A DNA stretch of 50,783 nucleotides, from assembly GCA_030615105.1 (NCBI GenBank), contig JAUWZV010000003.1, forward strand, positions 1 to 50,783. Direction: 5' to 3'. The DNA is from Desulfobacteraceae bacterium (GTDB lineage Bacteria > Desulfobacterota > DSM-4660 > Desulfatiglandales > B25-G16). The notes under the pieces are model-generated. The model made no database searches and had not been told where the DNA came from. It saw only the letters and a program-made list of their open reading frames with translations. Numbering within the stretch: position 1 is the first letter of the stretch; every line of letters begins with the position of its first letter. The translations under genes were made by a program, and so were the position numbers. This document shows, in pieces, positions 9,429 to 18,713 of the stretch.

Positions 9429-10481
9429 ATGATTCCCCATTCAAAGCCTACTTTAGATAGTAAGGATTTTAAGGCTGTTCTGGAAACCTTGAAATCAGCA
9501 CATATTTCCCAGGGGGCCAAGGTTGAAGAATTTGAAGATAAGTTTAGCAACTTCATTGGGCTTAAGGGAGGGGTAGCGACCAATTCGGGTACCGCTGCTT
9601 TACATTTAGCCTTATTGGCATTGTATATCGGTGAGGGTGATGAAGTCATTATGCCCAGTTATGTTTGCAGTGCTTTGTTAAATGCTGTTTCCTATACAAG
9701 AGCAACACCCAAGATTGTTGATATCAATGAGGAGGACTTTAACATAAATATCTCTGCAGTAGCGGCAAATATAAATTCAACAACAAAAGCCATTATAATC
9801 CCGCATATGTTTGGATTATCTGCTGATATGGAAGGTTTGTTGGATCTTGGTATTCCAATCGTAGAAGATTGTGCCCAGTCCTTGGGTTCTTCCTACAGAA
9901 CTAAACTGACCGGCAGTTTCGGTGCATTATCCATTTTTTCCTTTTATGCCACAAAGATGATGACCACTGGTGAAGGGGGAATGTTGCTCACAAATTCCGC
10001 TGAACAGATTGCAGCAATAAGAGACCTGAGGGATTATGGGGGCAAAAGAAATTATAAGATAAGGTATAATTACAAGATGACAGACTTCCAGGCTGCATCA
10101 GGGATTAGTCAGCTATCAAAACTACCTGATTTCATAAGAAGAAGGAAAGAGATAGCAAGTTATTATTGTAGCGAATTATCTGACTGCGGTATCATACGAC
10201 CCTCTGTTCCGGAAGGCAGGGAGCATATTTACTACAGATATGTGATAAGGACAAAAAAGAACCCGGACGAGTTGAGGGCAAAGTTGATGGAAAAAGAGAT
10301 AGCCTGCGGCTACGGAGTGATTCAGCCCTTACATCATCTTTTGGGATTACATGCGAAGGATTTTCCATATACTGAAGCAGTATCTAATTCTGCCATTTCA
10401 ATACCCATTTATCCATCCTTAAAGGATGACGAGGTTGAGACGATCATAAGAGAGTTGAAGGCTGTCCTGGAGGAGGATTAG
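9429..10481 (+). CDS. DegT/DnrJ/EryC1/StrS aminotransferase
   Basis: About 350 residues from ATG 9429 (MIPHSKPTL). This start is preferred to GTG 9345, whose extra residues come from the upstream palindrome. Family features visible: NSGTAALHLAL for phosphate binding of PLP, EDCAQSLGS with the PLP-contacting Asp and Gln, and the Schiff-base lysine in FYATKMMTTGEGG. These enzymes aminate keto sugars bound to nucleotides. With the neighbouring PIG-L, WbqC and epimerase genes it probably supplies an amino-sugar donor. A strong GGAGGAGG lies just before its stop and serves the next gene. Confidence 0.92.
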   Translation: MIPHSKPTLDSKDFKAVLETLKSAHISQGAKVEEFEDKFSNFIGLKGGVATNSGTAALHLALLALYIGEGDEVIMPSYVCSALLNAVSYTRATPKIVDINEEDFNINISAVAANINSTTKAIIIPHMFGLSADMEGLLDLGIPIVEDCAQSLGSSYRTKLTGSFGALSIFSFYATKMMTTGEGGMLLTNSAEQIAAIRDLRDYGGKRNYKIRYNYKMTDFQAASGISQLSKLPDFIRRRKEIASYYCSELSDCGIIRPSVPEGREHIYYRYVIRTKKNPDELRAKLMEKEIACGYGVIQPLHHLLGLHAKDFPYTEAVSNSAISIPIYPSLKDDEVETIIRELKAVLEED

Positions 10482-10486
10482 TTTCA

Positions 10487-11173
10487 ATGATTGTCGCTAT
10501 ACATCAACCCAATTATATCCCTTGGTTAGGTTTTTTTCATAAGATCGCGCAAAGTGACATATTTGTATCTCTCGATAACGTACCATTCACAAAAAATGGG
10601 TTTCAAAATCGTAATAGAATAAAGACACCTAATGGTGCAATGTGGTTGACTGTGCCCGTATTCACCAAGAATAGACTTGGTCAGTCAACGCGTGACGTCG
10701 AAATCAATAATAATGTGAATTGGCAGAAAAAACACTGGCATTCGATTTCACAAAATTACAGCAAGGCACCATATTTTAAAATGTTCAGTGAATTCTTTCA
10801 AAGAGTTTATACGGTTCAAGGTTTTTCTAGATTGGTCGATTTAAACGAAGCCATTATAAAGTTTATTATTGAGACAATTGATATTGAGACCAAAATTACC
10901 AAGGCCTCTTCCATTCATGTCTATGGTGAAGGTACAAAATTATTAGTCGAAATATGTAAGGCTGTCGGTGCTGATACATACCTTTCAGGCCCCAGTGGAA
11001 TGAAATACCTTGAAGGTGAAGGATTTAAAGACGAAGGCATTTTAGTCATCTACGACAATTTTCAACACCCCATATACGACCAGCTGTTCGGTCCCTTCCT
11101 CCCTAAGCTTTCAATTATTGATTTGATGTTTAACTGCGGCCCCCGAAGCCTGGATATCTTGCGGGGGAGATGA
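10487..11173 (+). CDS. WbqC-like family protein
   Basis: 228 residues, starting MIVAIHQPNYIPWLGFF, the signature N-terminus of the WbqC family found in O-antigen and capsule loci. FQNRNRIK and the C-terminal DLMFNCGP region also match the family pattern. The exact reaction is not settled; WbqC proteins occur with aminotransferases and acyl-modified sugars, which fits here. The start is well placed after GGAGGAGG (about 10469-10476). Its stop overlaps the ATG of the following methyltransferase (ATGA at 11170), so the two are translationally coupled. Confidence 0.88.
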   Translation: MIVAIHQPNYIPWLGFFHKIAQSDIFVSLDNVPFTKNGFQNRNRIKTPNGAMWLTVPVFTKNRLGQSTRDVEINNNVNWQKKHWHSISQNYSKAPYFKMFSEFFQRVYTVQGFSRLVDLNEAIIKFIIETIDIETKITKASSIHVYGEGTKLLVEICKAVGADTYLSGPSGMKYLEGEGFKDEGILVIYDNFQHPIYDQLFGPFLPKLSIIDLMFNCGPRSLDILRGR

Positions 11174-11931
11174 AGATGAAGGCGCTAAAAACACTAATCC
11201 CGTTGAGTATAAAGCTGAAGGTTAAAGATATTGCCACTCCGTGGACTAATTGGCTCAAGACTATCACAGGAAGAGATGACTATAACTTTGCTGAACCTTA
11301 TAATGCAAGAGCGAAGAACAAAGGTGTCAGTGATAGACAGGTTGATGGTTATTGTGATGAAGCCCATCCTCAATATGAGCAATTTAGAAAGGATATTTTC
11401 CACGACGTAACAGAACTCAAACCTGAGGGGGTGATTCTGGATTATGGATGTGGTACAGGTAGATACTTAAAAATGTTCTTAGACAGCAGCTTCGAGTTGA
11501 TCGGAATTGATCCGGCACAGCACGTGCTACAATCTAGAACAAGGCAAAACGTTCCATCCGCAAGGCTGATTTGCGGGGATATGTATGACAATAGCTTTGC
11601 CAGTCAATTTCGGAATAAGGTCGACGTAATATTGTCATTTGGCGTGATACAGTATATCCCCCCAAGTAGGATTAAGACCATATTTAGAAATCTGATAAGT
11701 TGCTTAACAGGAGATGGTATTTTGATTATCCATTTTCCTCCGCCAAAGAATTTTGTTGATATATGGAGGAAACACTATTATCACCGATATCGTCCGATAT
11801 TTATTGAGAAAATAATCTTGAGGAACGGAATGAAAATCCTGAAAAATCATACTATGTATCACCATATGAAATTCAAGAACTTCTGTAAATTTTACGACGA
11901 TTATTATATCGTAGCTCAGAGGGGAAATTGA
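11170..11931 (+). CDS. Class I SAM-dependent methyltransferase
   Basis: 253 residues. Motif I is LDYGCGTGRYL, followed by an acidic residue in IGIDPA, and a later DVILSFGVIQYI segment; together they define a class I methyltransferase of the Methyltransf_11/25 type. The N-terminal ~85 residues are basic and may bind the acceptor or membrane. It overlaps WbqC by four bases. The likely substrate is a sugar hydroxyl or a precursor of the polysaccharide. Whether it acts on O or N cannot be told. Confidence 0.87.
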   Translation: MKMKALKTLIPLSIKLKVKDIATPWTNWLKTITGRDDYNFAEPYNARAKNKGVSDRQVDGYCDEAHPQYEQFRKDIFHDVTELKPEGVILDYGCGTGRYLKMFLDSSFELIGIDPAQHVLQSRTRQNVPSARLICGDMYDNSFASQFRNKVDVILSFGVIQYIPPSRIKTIFRNLISCLTGDGILIIHFPPPKNFVDIWRKHYYHRYRPIFIEKIILRNGMKILKNHTMYHHMKFKNFCKFYDDYYIVAQRGN

Positions 11932-11946
11932 GAACGGGGATATTAG

Positions 11947-13431
11947 ATGCGCTTGCTGTTGATTGACCCTTATGTGCGCGCCGGGGGAAACCTTAATACC
12001 AGTCTTGGATGGCTTTCTGCTGCTGTTCATAAAGCAGGACATGAGGTATTTGTGCTTGATCTAAACAACCGGCGCATATCAAACTACAAAGAGGTGCTGC
12101 CTGAATTTATCAGCAAGTATAATCCTGATATGATTGGCATAACGGCGATGTGTACAACTTATGTTACAATGCAGAGAATAGTGGAGCAGCTGGCAGACTA
12201 CTATAATGGCTATATCGCGGTTGGTGGGGCACAGATTGCTTTTGAGAAAGAAGATGTTTTGAAGGATGGCCAAAGGATTGATTTTGCCGTTGTGGGAGAC
12301 GGAGAAGAAACAATTGTTCAACTTTTGGATTGCCTGGAAAAAAACGGAGAACTCAGTCAGATTGAGGGCCTTATTTACAGGGATAATGGACAAATTAAAA
12401 ACAATCCGCCTCGGAAATGGTGGGAAACCGATCTCAACAAACTGCCGTTTCCTGACTTTCGCCTTTTTGGGTTGAAAAAAGTTCCACCTACATACTCATA
12501 TCGTGTATCTACAAGCAGGGGCTGTCCGTTCCAATGCATATTTTGTAACCCTATTACCATGCGTTCCAAATGGAGGGGCCGTGATTTTCATTTGGCTATA
12601 GAAGAACTCAAATTCGCAAGGGCTGATTTCGGAGTACAATGTTTCAACATCTGCGAGCCAGTGTTTAACCTCACCAGGGAACGGGTGATACAATTTTGCG
12701 AGTTGCTTTTAAAAGAAAAAATCAATATGCCATGGACAACAAGTAGCGGTCTGCGTGCCAAACCCATTGATGATGAGATGATTAGGACTATGAAAGAATC
12801 TGGGTTTTATGACCTTAAGATAGGGGTTGAGACATTATCACCTGATGTATTTCCAAATGTGAACAAGGGTGAGACCCTTGATGATATCGGTAACGCAATA
12901 AAAATAGCCAAAAGAAATGGATTACGTATTGAAGGGTCATTTATTATTGGGCTTCCTGGATCAACATACAAAACTGTTATGGATAGTTTTAGAAGAGCAC
13001 AACAGTTGGGATTTGATGTAATGGGCTGGTCTTTGCTTATACCTTATCCAGGGACTAGGGCCTATGACTGGGTGCAGGAGCATGGTACTACGTACTATGA
13101 TTATAAACAGGCCCATCAATATGCAGGGGAAATTGGTGATGACGGGCAATTACGTGTGGCCTTCGAAACACCGGAATTTCCTTTAAAGGACAGGATCAGA
13201 GCATACCAGAAGATATTGTGGAAGCTAAAGCAGCCTGGAGTTGGTTCACGGAATTATTTGATCTTCATGAAGGCTGGTAAAATAATCTATGGCTTGGCAC
13301 GTCACGACCCATGGAATATATGGGGTAATCTAAAATATATTGCTCATGGAAGTGCCTCAGAGTTTAGACATAGAAGAAGACATATAGAGAGGCCTTTCTT
13401 TGAGTTCAACGATTTGCAAAAAATTGTATGA
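11947..13431 (+). CDS. Cobalamin-binding-type radical SAM protein
   Basis: 494 residues: an N-terminal B12-binding-like Rossmann domain (LLLIDPYVRAGG, AVGGAQ near 91-96, GDGEE near 117-121), then the radical SAM core with C193, C197 and C200 in SRGCPFQCIFC. A helical C-terminal extension follows. It resembles the genes at 13817 and 33619 in length and layout. Members catalyse methyl transfer or other carbon-centred radical steps; the sugar-locus context suggests modification of a glycosyl or carrier substrate. ATG 11947 has only a weak ribosome site (ACGGGG). It follows the methyltransferase by 15 bases. Confidence 0.86.
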   Translation: MRLLLIDPYVRAGGNLNTSLGWLSAAVHKAGHEVFVLDLNNRRISNYKEVLPEFISKYNPDMIGITAMCTTYVTMQRIVEQLADYYNGYIAVGGAQIAFEKEDVLKDGQRIDFAVVGDGEETIVQLLDCLEKNGELSQIEGLIYRDNGQIKNNPPRKWWETDLNKLPFPDFRLFGLKKVPPTYSYRVSTSRGCPFQCIFCNPITMRSKWRGRDFHLAIEELKFARADFGVQCFNICEPVFNLTRERVIQFCELLLKEKINMPWTTSSGLRAKPIDDEMIRTMKESGFYDLKIGVETLSPDVFPNVNKGETLDDIGNAIKIAKRNGLRIEGSFIIGLPGSTYKTVMDSFRRAQQLGFDVMGWSLLIPYPGTRAYDWVQEHGTTYYDYKQAHQYAGEIGDDGQLRVAFETPEFPLKDRIRAYQKILWKLKQPGVGSRNYLIFMKAGKIIYGLARHDPWNIWGNLKYIAHGSASEFRHRRRHIERPFFEFNDLQKIV

Positions 13432-13816
13432 GCTTGCCGCTATCTGTGAAAAGGAGTCTTATCAGACCTATTCTGATCAACTTCTTTCTACCCCGGACCG
13501 ATGTAATGCATATGAAGAAATTCTATATACGTATATAGAAATAGAATATGTATAGAAGAAGAAATAAGCACACGTCAAAATCTCCTCCAAATGGGTGCAT
13601 ACCTTTATCTCGATTCCGAATTGCTTGACATAGATCGTTACTTGGCGCATTCACCTATTATCTGTTTTCTGAACAAGATCTGGCCGAAAATGATAATTTT
13701 GAGAATTTTAGGGATTTAATCTCAAAAACAAAACTTCCGATATTTACCTATGATATCGTGGCGTTATAATCCTTTCTAAAAAATTACCCGGACGGCAATG
13801 AAATTGGTTATAGCCA
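13432..13816. other. 385-base gap without a supported gene
   Basis: A 36-codon reading frame starts at ATG 13428 overlapping the previous stop and ends at 13538, but it has no recognisable content. A second stretch (about 13570-13720) has a frame open for ~45 codons and looks like a decayed coding piece. A perfect 20-base palindrome sits at 13521-13540. I see no terminator with a clear T tail. Confidence 0.4.
13521..13540. repeat. Perfect 20-bp palindrome
   Basis: The 20 bases from 13521 equal their own reverse complement (TTCTATATAC then GTATATAGAA). A partial echo (TAGAATATGTATAGAAG) follows at once. It could be an operator for a dimeric regulator or simply AT-rich symmetry upstream of the radical SAM gene at 13817. 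Confidence 0.6.
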
Positions 13817-15301
13817 ATGTCCCATATTAAGAATGTATTATTGATTAAGCCTTTTTATTATGGGTCGCATTATGATAATCGATTTTTGCCCACTGGTCTT
13901 GCCTATATCTCTGAGGCCCTGAGCAAGGCAGATATTCAAAATAAAATTATTGATATGGGGCTTGGATATAGACGTAGCGAGCTAAGAAAGGAGATAGAGG
14001 AATTCGATCCTCAGCTAATAGGAATTAGCATGATGTCATTTGGTTTCAAACATACATATAGAATGATTGATTCCATAAAATATATTTATCCTCATATTCC
14101 AATTGTTGTAGGTGGCCCGCATTTGTCTACCTTAAGAAAAGAGGTTTTAAAAGGGTGCCAGGGTACAGATTATGGAGTAACACTTGAGGGGGAAGATACG
14201 ATTGTAGAATTATGCCGGGATAATAAAGCGATAGAAAGTATAAAAGGATTAATTTTTAGAAATAATAAGGGAAATATTATTTACAATGGAGATAGGGAAT
14301 TTATTAAAGATTTGGATCAGAACGGATATCCTACCTATGCAAAAGTTGAATTAGGAAAATATATTCGTTTCATGAATATCGTAACGTCACGTGGGTGTCC
14401 TTATGACTGCATATATTGTCCTGTACATTTAGCCATTGGTAGAAAATTAAGAACCAGAAGTTCCAAGTCCGTCGTAAATGAAATTCGACATTGGTATGAT
14501 AGGGGATATAGAGAATTTGGAATTGCCGATGACAACTTTTCATTAGTCAGAAGAAGAGTTTGGGAAATATGCGATGAAATTGAATCTCAAGGGTTGGAAG
14601 GGCTGAAAATATCATGTGGAAATGGTCTGAGGGCCGACACGGTAGACCGTAGTCTCCTTGCAAGAATGAAAGACGTGGGATTTTCAGACATAGCGTTTGG
14701 GGTTGAGGCAGGGAATAACAAGGTTCTCGAAACACTATGTAAGGGAGAAAAGATTGAGACAATTGAGAGTGCAATTAGTGATGCATGTGATTTGGGTTAT
14801 AGAGTCACTCTTTTTTTCCTGCTGGGTTCTCCTGGAGAAACCAGAGCAGACATCGAGGATTCTTTAAGGTTAGCTACGAAGTATCCGGTGTATGATGTAA
14901 GATTTTATAACCTTATACCTTTTCCGAATACTGAGCTCTACGAGTGGGTCAAAAATAATAACTATTTCAGGAAAGATCCTGTCAAATTCATTAGTGAAGC
15001 CTCTCATTGGGTAAATGATCCAATCTTTGAAACTCCGGAATTGTCAATAAGTGAAAGGAGAAAGTTGTATAAGTTGGCTAATAGCAAAGTGAAGTGGCAT
15101 ACATTTACTGTAAAAAAGGAGGCTCATCTGGATGATACACAGCGGCTTTTTCATAGTATTGGAGTGCCTAATTTTCTTAGCCCTATAATGGCGAAAATAT
15201 ATTGGACTGTATGGTTTCGAAAAATATTTGTTGAACCTATTAAAGAGATAAAAATAAAAATAGGAAATTTACATGAAACTTTTAGATATAAAACACATTA
15301 G
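13817..15301 (+). CDS. Cobalamin-binding-type radical SAM protein
   Basis: 494 residues: B12-binding-like N-terminal domain (VLLIKPFYYG, VVGGPHLS near 97-104, LEGEDT near 123-128) and radical SAM core with C194, C198 and C201 in SRGCPYDCIYC. FLLGSPGETRAD matches a conserved strand of the family. It is AT-richer than the upstream gene at 11947, and their sequences differ widely, so they are not recent duplicates. It probably modifies the glycan or a precursor by radical chemistry. The next gene is a methyltransferase 61 bases on. Confidence 0.86.
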   Translation: MSHIKNVLLIKPFYYGSHYDNRFLPTGLAYISEALSKADIQNKIIDMGLGYRRSELRKEIEEFDPQLIGISMMSFGFKHTYRMIDSIKYIYPHIPIVVGGPHLSTLRKEVLKGCQGTDYGVTLEGEDTIVELCRDNKAIESIKGLIFRNNKGNIIYNGDREFIKDLDQNGYPTYAKVELGKYIRFMNIVTSRGCPYDCIYCPVHLAIGRKLRTRSSKSVVNEIRHWYDRGYREFGIADDNFSLVRRRVWEICDEIESQGLEGLKISCGNGLRADTVDRSLLARMKDVGFSDIAFGVEAGNNKVLETLCKGEKIETIESAISDACDLGYRVTLFFLLGSPGETRADIEDSLRLATKYPVYDVRFYNLIPFPNTELYEWVKNNNYFRKDPVKFISEASHWVNDPIFETPELSISERRKLYKLANSKVKWHTFTVKKEAHLDDTQRLFHSIGVPNFLSPIMAKIYWTVWFRKIFVEPIKEIKIKIGNLHETFRYKTH

Positions 15302-15362
15302 AACCCATTAATTTTGGCCGCTGATCGATTTAAGTCGAACCAGAATAGTATTCAGTTGAGAA

Positions 15363-16340
15363 ATGGATATCGCCACGCTGATCTTGACCAACCTTAATAG
15401 GGTATTCCCTAAACCTAAGAGACCTTGTTCGCGCAATCCGAATCCCAGAAATCTTATTACCCCAACTGATCCAGTTACGATTGATTACTTTGAGACGCAA
15501 ATTAAGAAGGGGAATGTTTATGCACGAAATCTTTATCTTAAACATGTAGATTTCAAAGACAAAGTTGTTTTAGACCTTGGATGTCATCTTGGTGGAGCGA
15601 CATTTACATATAGCAGAATGAATGTGAAACTGGCTCTTGGTTTGGAAATTGAAACAGCATACTTGTTTTCTGCCAAACGCCACATAGAAGTGAAGTATAG
15701 TGATTGTGACAAATTGGCTTTTCTTGGGGCCGATGCCACCTTAATTCCGTTGGACTCAAAAAGCGTGGATATAGTTGTTGCAAACGATTTTATGGAGCAT
15801 GTTTCTGACCCTGAAAAGGCAATTCAAGAAGCCCTTAGGGTATTGAAAGAAGGGGGATATTTCTTCTTTGAGTTTCCTGCTTATTGTTCTCCGAGAGGAT
15901 ATCACATGCTTTATACACTCTATCCTCCGTGGTGTCATGTATTTTTTTCTGAAGACACTCTTGTTAAGGCGGCAAGAATTGTAGCGGCTAAAGAAAATTA
16001 CTTTTGGGTTTTGCAAGCGGACTGGGAAAATCGATACCGTTCCGGCCTCAATCGACTCACAATCGAGCGGTTTCTAAACATTCTTCTGAGCCAAAAGAGT
16101 TGTGAGTTGGCAGACTTATATTTTCGTTCCGAATACAAACTACTACAACCGCTAGTATATTTTAGGAAAATGAGCGAATACTTATCTTATGTGGAATGTA
16201 TATTGAGAAAGAGAAAAGGTTCAAGTATACAGATGGAGCAGATAAAAAACGAAAAACGGAAATGGATCAAGAAGGATTGGGAAAGGCTCAAGAAGCGTTT
16301 GCTGAAGGGATGGAGCAATTTGATAGACATTGTCCTATGA
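15363..16340 (+). CDS. Class I SAM-dependent methyltransferase
   Basis: 325 residues. Motif I VVLDLGCHLGGATF, an acidic LEIE, and VANDFMEHVSDPEKAIQEALRVL typical of Methyltransf_11-type enzymes are visible. The C-terminal ~50 residues are strongly basic and helical (KRKGSS, KNEKRKWIKKDWERLKKRLL) and could associate with membrane lipids. The stop overlaps the ATG of the next glycosyltransferase (ATGA at 16337), so both are likely translated together and may act on the same intermediate. Confidence 0.87.
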   Translation: MDIATLILTNLNRVFPKPKRPCSRNPNPRNLITPTDPVTIDYFETQIKKGNVYARNLYLKHVDFKDKVVLDLGCHLGGATFTYSRMNVKLALGLEIETAYLFSAKRHIEVKYSDCDKLAFLGADATLIPLDSKSVDIVVANDFMEHVSDPEKAIQEALRVLKEGGYFFFEFPAYCSPRGYHMLYTLYPPWCHVFFSEDTLVKAARIVAAKENYFWVLQADWENRYRSGLNRLTIERFLNILLSQKSCELADLYFRSEYKLLQPLVYFRKMSEYLSYVECILRKRKGSSIQMEQIKNEKRKWIKKDWERLKKRLLKGWSNLIDIVL

Positions 16341-17476
16341 AGTTAATAATAATCACTGAAGATTTTCCTCCTATGGCAGGGGGAATAGCTGTATTCTTAT
16401 CCGAATTAAGCAAAGGATTAGCAAAGAGGGGTAATGACGTTAGAGTTATTGTGAACGAGATCCCAGAATCTAACGAATATGATAAGAACCAAGAATATCC
16501 TATAATTCGTTATTCAATGCCCAAAAGATTCAGCTCAGTGTGCATTTTTTGGCAGGTATTTAGACAGGTTGTGAGGATGAAACCGGATGTTTTGTTCCTT
16601 GGGCACGTGATGGCTACGAGGGGACTTCCCGTTTTGTTATTCAAGTGGGTTTTTCGAATTCCTTATGCTGTTCTTTGCCATGACGGAAATCTTGGTATTG
16701 CAGGTGTAAGTGAAGTGAACAGAATATCAGGACACAAACTACTACGACACGCAACCCTGATCTTGGCTAACAGCAAGTATACGGAGCAACTATTAATAGA
16801 AAAAGGATTTCCAGCAGAGAAAATAAGAATACTTACTCCGGGAGTCGATACCGATTTTTTCATTCCTTCTATCAATCAGTCAGCGATCCAAAAAATTCGT
16901 TTGAAATATCATGCAGACGGAGTAACTTTCGTGATTAATGTAGGGCGACTTGTACCCAAGAAAAACCAGAAAAATATTGTAAGGGCCATTGGGAAGCTTC
17001 GTGATTGGGGCATTTTAGTAAAATGCATCATTGCGGGCGATGGACCAGAGAATACGAATTTAGTGAGTAACATTGATGAACTAAATCTTGATGAACATGT
17101 TTCTTTAATAGGACCTGCCGGCAGTGAGATTGTGAAGAAATTATTTCAAGCGGCAGACATTGTTATTCTACCATCAATTATTGATAATGGTGCTTACGAG
17201 AGCTTTGGTATTGTAGCTATAGAGGGATCAGCATGTGGAAAGCCTATAATCGTCGGCTCAAAGGGGGGGCAAAGTGATGCTGTCATTCCCGATGTAACCG
17301 GCCTAATCGTAGATGCTGAAGACGAAAATAATATAGCAAATGCAATTGCTTATTTGATTCGAAGAAAGGATATCGCGGATCAAATGGGCAATGCTGGCCG
17401 AGCTCATGCAGTAGAGAATTTCTCATGGAGCAAGATTGCACAAAGGGCTGCAACTTTACTCTCAGAAGTCATGTGA
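16337..17476 (+). CDS. Glycosyltransferase, GT4 family
   Basis: About 379 residues from ATG 16337. A longer frame begins at 16196, but those residues overlap the methyltransferase, and MKLIIITEDFPPMAGGIAV is the classic GT4 beginning with its glycine-rich loop. The donor site shows the E-x7-E pattern in ESFGIVAIEGSACGKPI, preceded by IIAGDGPE. It is coupled to the upstream methyltransferase by a four-base overlap. It should extend the lipid-linked glycan in the cytoplasm. Confidence 0.92.
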   Translation: MKLIIITEDFPPMAGGIAVFLSELSKGLAKRGNDVRVIVNEIPESNEYDKNQEYPIIRYSMPKRFSSVCIFWQVFRQVVRMKPDVLFLGHVMATRGLPVLLFKWVFRIPYAVLCHDGNLGIAGVSEVNRISGHKLLRHATLILANSKYTEQLLIEKGFPAEKIRILTPGVDTDFFIPSINQSAIQKIRLKYHADGVTFVINVGRLVPKKNQKNIVRAIGKLRDWGILVKCIIAGDGPENTNLVSNIDELNLDEHVSLIGPAGSEIVKKLFQAADIVILPSIIDNGAYESFGIVAIEGSACGKPIIVGSKGGQSDAVIPDVTGLIVDAEDENNIANAIAYLIRRKDIADQMGNAGRAHAVENFSWSKIAQRAATLLSEVM

Positions 17477-17536
17477 AGATATTTTCATTAAATACCAAAG
17501 AATTGTAGGTCGACATAAACAGACAGGGTTCTATCG

Positions 17537-18664
17537 GTGGATAATACCAAAAGCATCTTATATCTAAATAGGATCAGTGAAATAGGTGGCGCTGAGGTGA
17601 GCCTCCAGGAATTAATGGGGTCATTGGAGGGTACTGGTTATTGGCCGGTAGTTGTTTTGGGAGGAGAAGGTCCGTTACTTCAAAGGTTGCAAGGCATGGG
17701 TATCGAGGCATACACATTCCCATTTGAGACTTGTCATTATAAGAATCCTCTTCCCTTCATTCGGACTATCATATTTTTAAAAAATATTATTAAAAAACAC
17801 AGAATTAAACTGATTCACAGTAATATGTTTTGGGATAATCAGTATGGCGTTATTTCTGCTAAATTATCTCGGATCCCACATGTGCTCCATGTTCGCGGTT
17901 TCGTGAATAGTCAATACACTTGGAAAAGTTTCTATTGTCTTGGAACGGTGGTAATTTGCAATTCACAGCATACGTGCCATCAATTCATTTGTGCTACAGG
18001 ATTCAAGAAAAGGGTGGAGGTTGTCTATAACGGCATTGATGTCAATTTATTTAAACCTGATAGAATGAAACGTAGCGCTACAAGGAAAAATTACGGTTTT
18101 ACAGATAATGATTTTGTAATGGGAATGGCTGGCAGTATTATTGAAGAAAAAGGCCAGTTCCAATTATTGAAATCTATACATTCAATTTTGATTGAAAATA
18201 GAAATTATAAGGTCCTAATTGCCGGGAACAATAAAATTGGCCCAGAATCTGACTATTACGAGAGAATAAAAGCCTTTATAGCAAATAATAAACTTGAAGA
18301 TCAGGTTCTCCTTCTTGATTTTGTTGAAGACATGCCATCGTTTTACAACGCCTTAGACGTTTTTTTACTTCCATCTTTTAAGGAACCCTTTGGAAGAGTA
18401 TTGATTGAGGCAATGGCAACAAAAATTCCTATTGTAGCCTCAAACGTAGATGGTGTGCCGGAAGTGGTGGGCCATGGAAAGACAGGATACCTGGTTGATT
18501 CAAAAGATGGTGAAGGGTGGCGTCAACATATCAAAAGGCTGGTGGATAATGAAGGGCTTAGAAAAGAACTTGGAGAAGTTGGTCGGCAAAGGGTTATTGA
18601 TAATTTTACTTTAGATCATGTTACCTCTCGCATTGTTTCTATATATAATAGCTTGATCAAATGA
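17537..18664 (+). CDS. Glycosyltransferase, GT4 family
   Basis: 375 residues from GTG 17537. ISEIGGAEVSLQELM is the acceptor-side glycine loop, VLHVRGF and VVYNGIDVNLFKPD are typical GT4 segments, and EPFGRVLIEAMATKIPIVAS carries the E-x7-E donor motif. It forms a run of three glycosyltransferases with its neighbours (16337 and 18714). No strong Shine-Dalgarno box is seen; the start is chosen because it sits where the family begins. Confidence 0.91.
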   Translation: MDNTKSILYLNRISEIGGAEVSLQELMGSLEGTGYWPVVVLGGEGPLLQRLQGMGIEAYTFPFETCHYKNPLPFIRTIIFLKNIIKKHRIKLIHSNMFWDNQYGVISAKLSRIPHVLHVRGFVNSQYTWKSFYCLGTVVICNSQHTCHQFICATGFKKRVEVVYNGIDVNLFKPDRMKRSATRKNYGFTDNDFVMGMAGSIIEEKGQFQLLKSIHSILIENRNYKVLIAGNNKIGPESDYYERIKAFIANNKLEDQVLLLDFVEDMPSFYNALDVFLLPSFKEPFGRVLIEAMATKIPIVASNVDGVPEVVGHGKTGYLVDSKDGEGWRQHIKRLVDNEGLRKELGEVGRQRVIDNFTLDHVTSRIVSIYNSLIK

Positions 18665-18713
18665 TAAGTTCATTTATTTGTATTTGTCGGTGAACCAAAT
18701 TAGTAAGTACAAA

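Noticed and set aside
13428..13538. 36-codon frame overlapping a radical SAM stop (ATGA)
   Set aside because: No recognisable content, and it ends in the AT-rich palindrome; the overlap alone is not enough.
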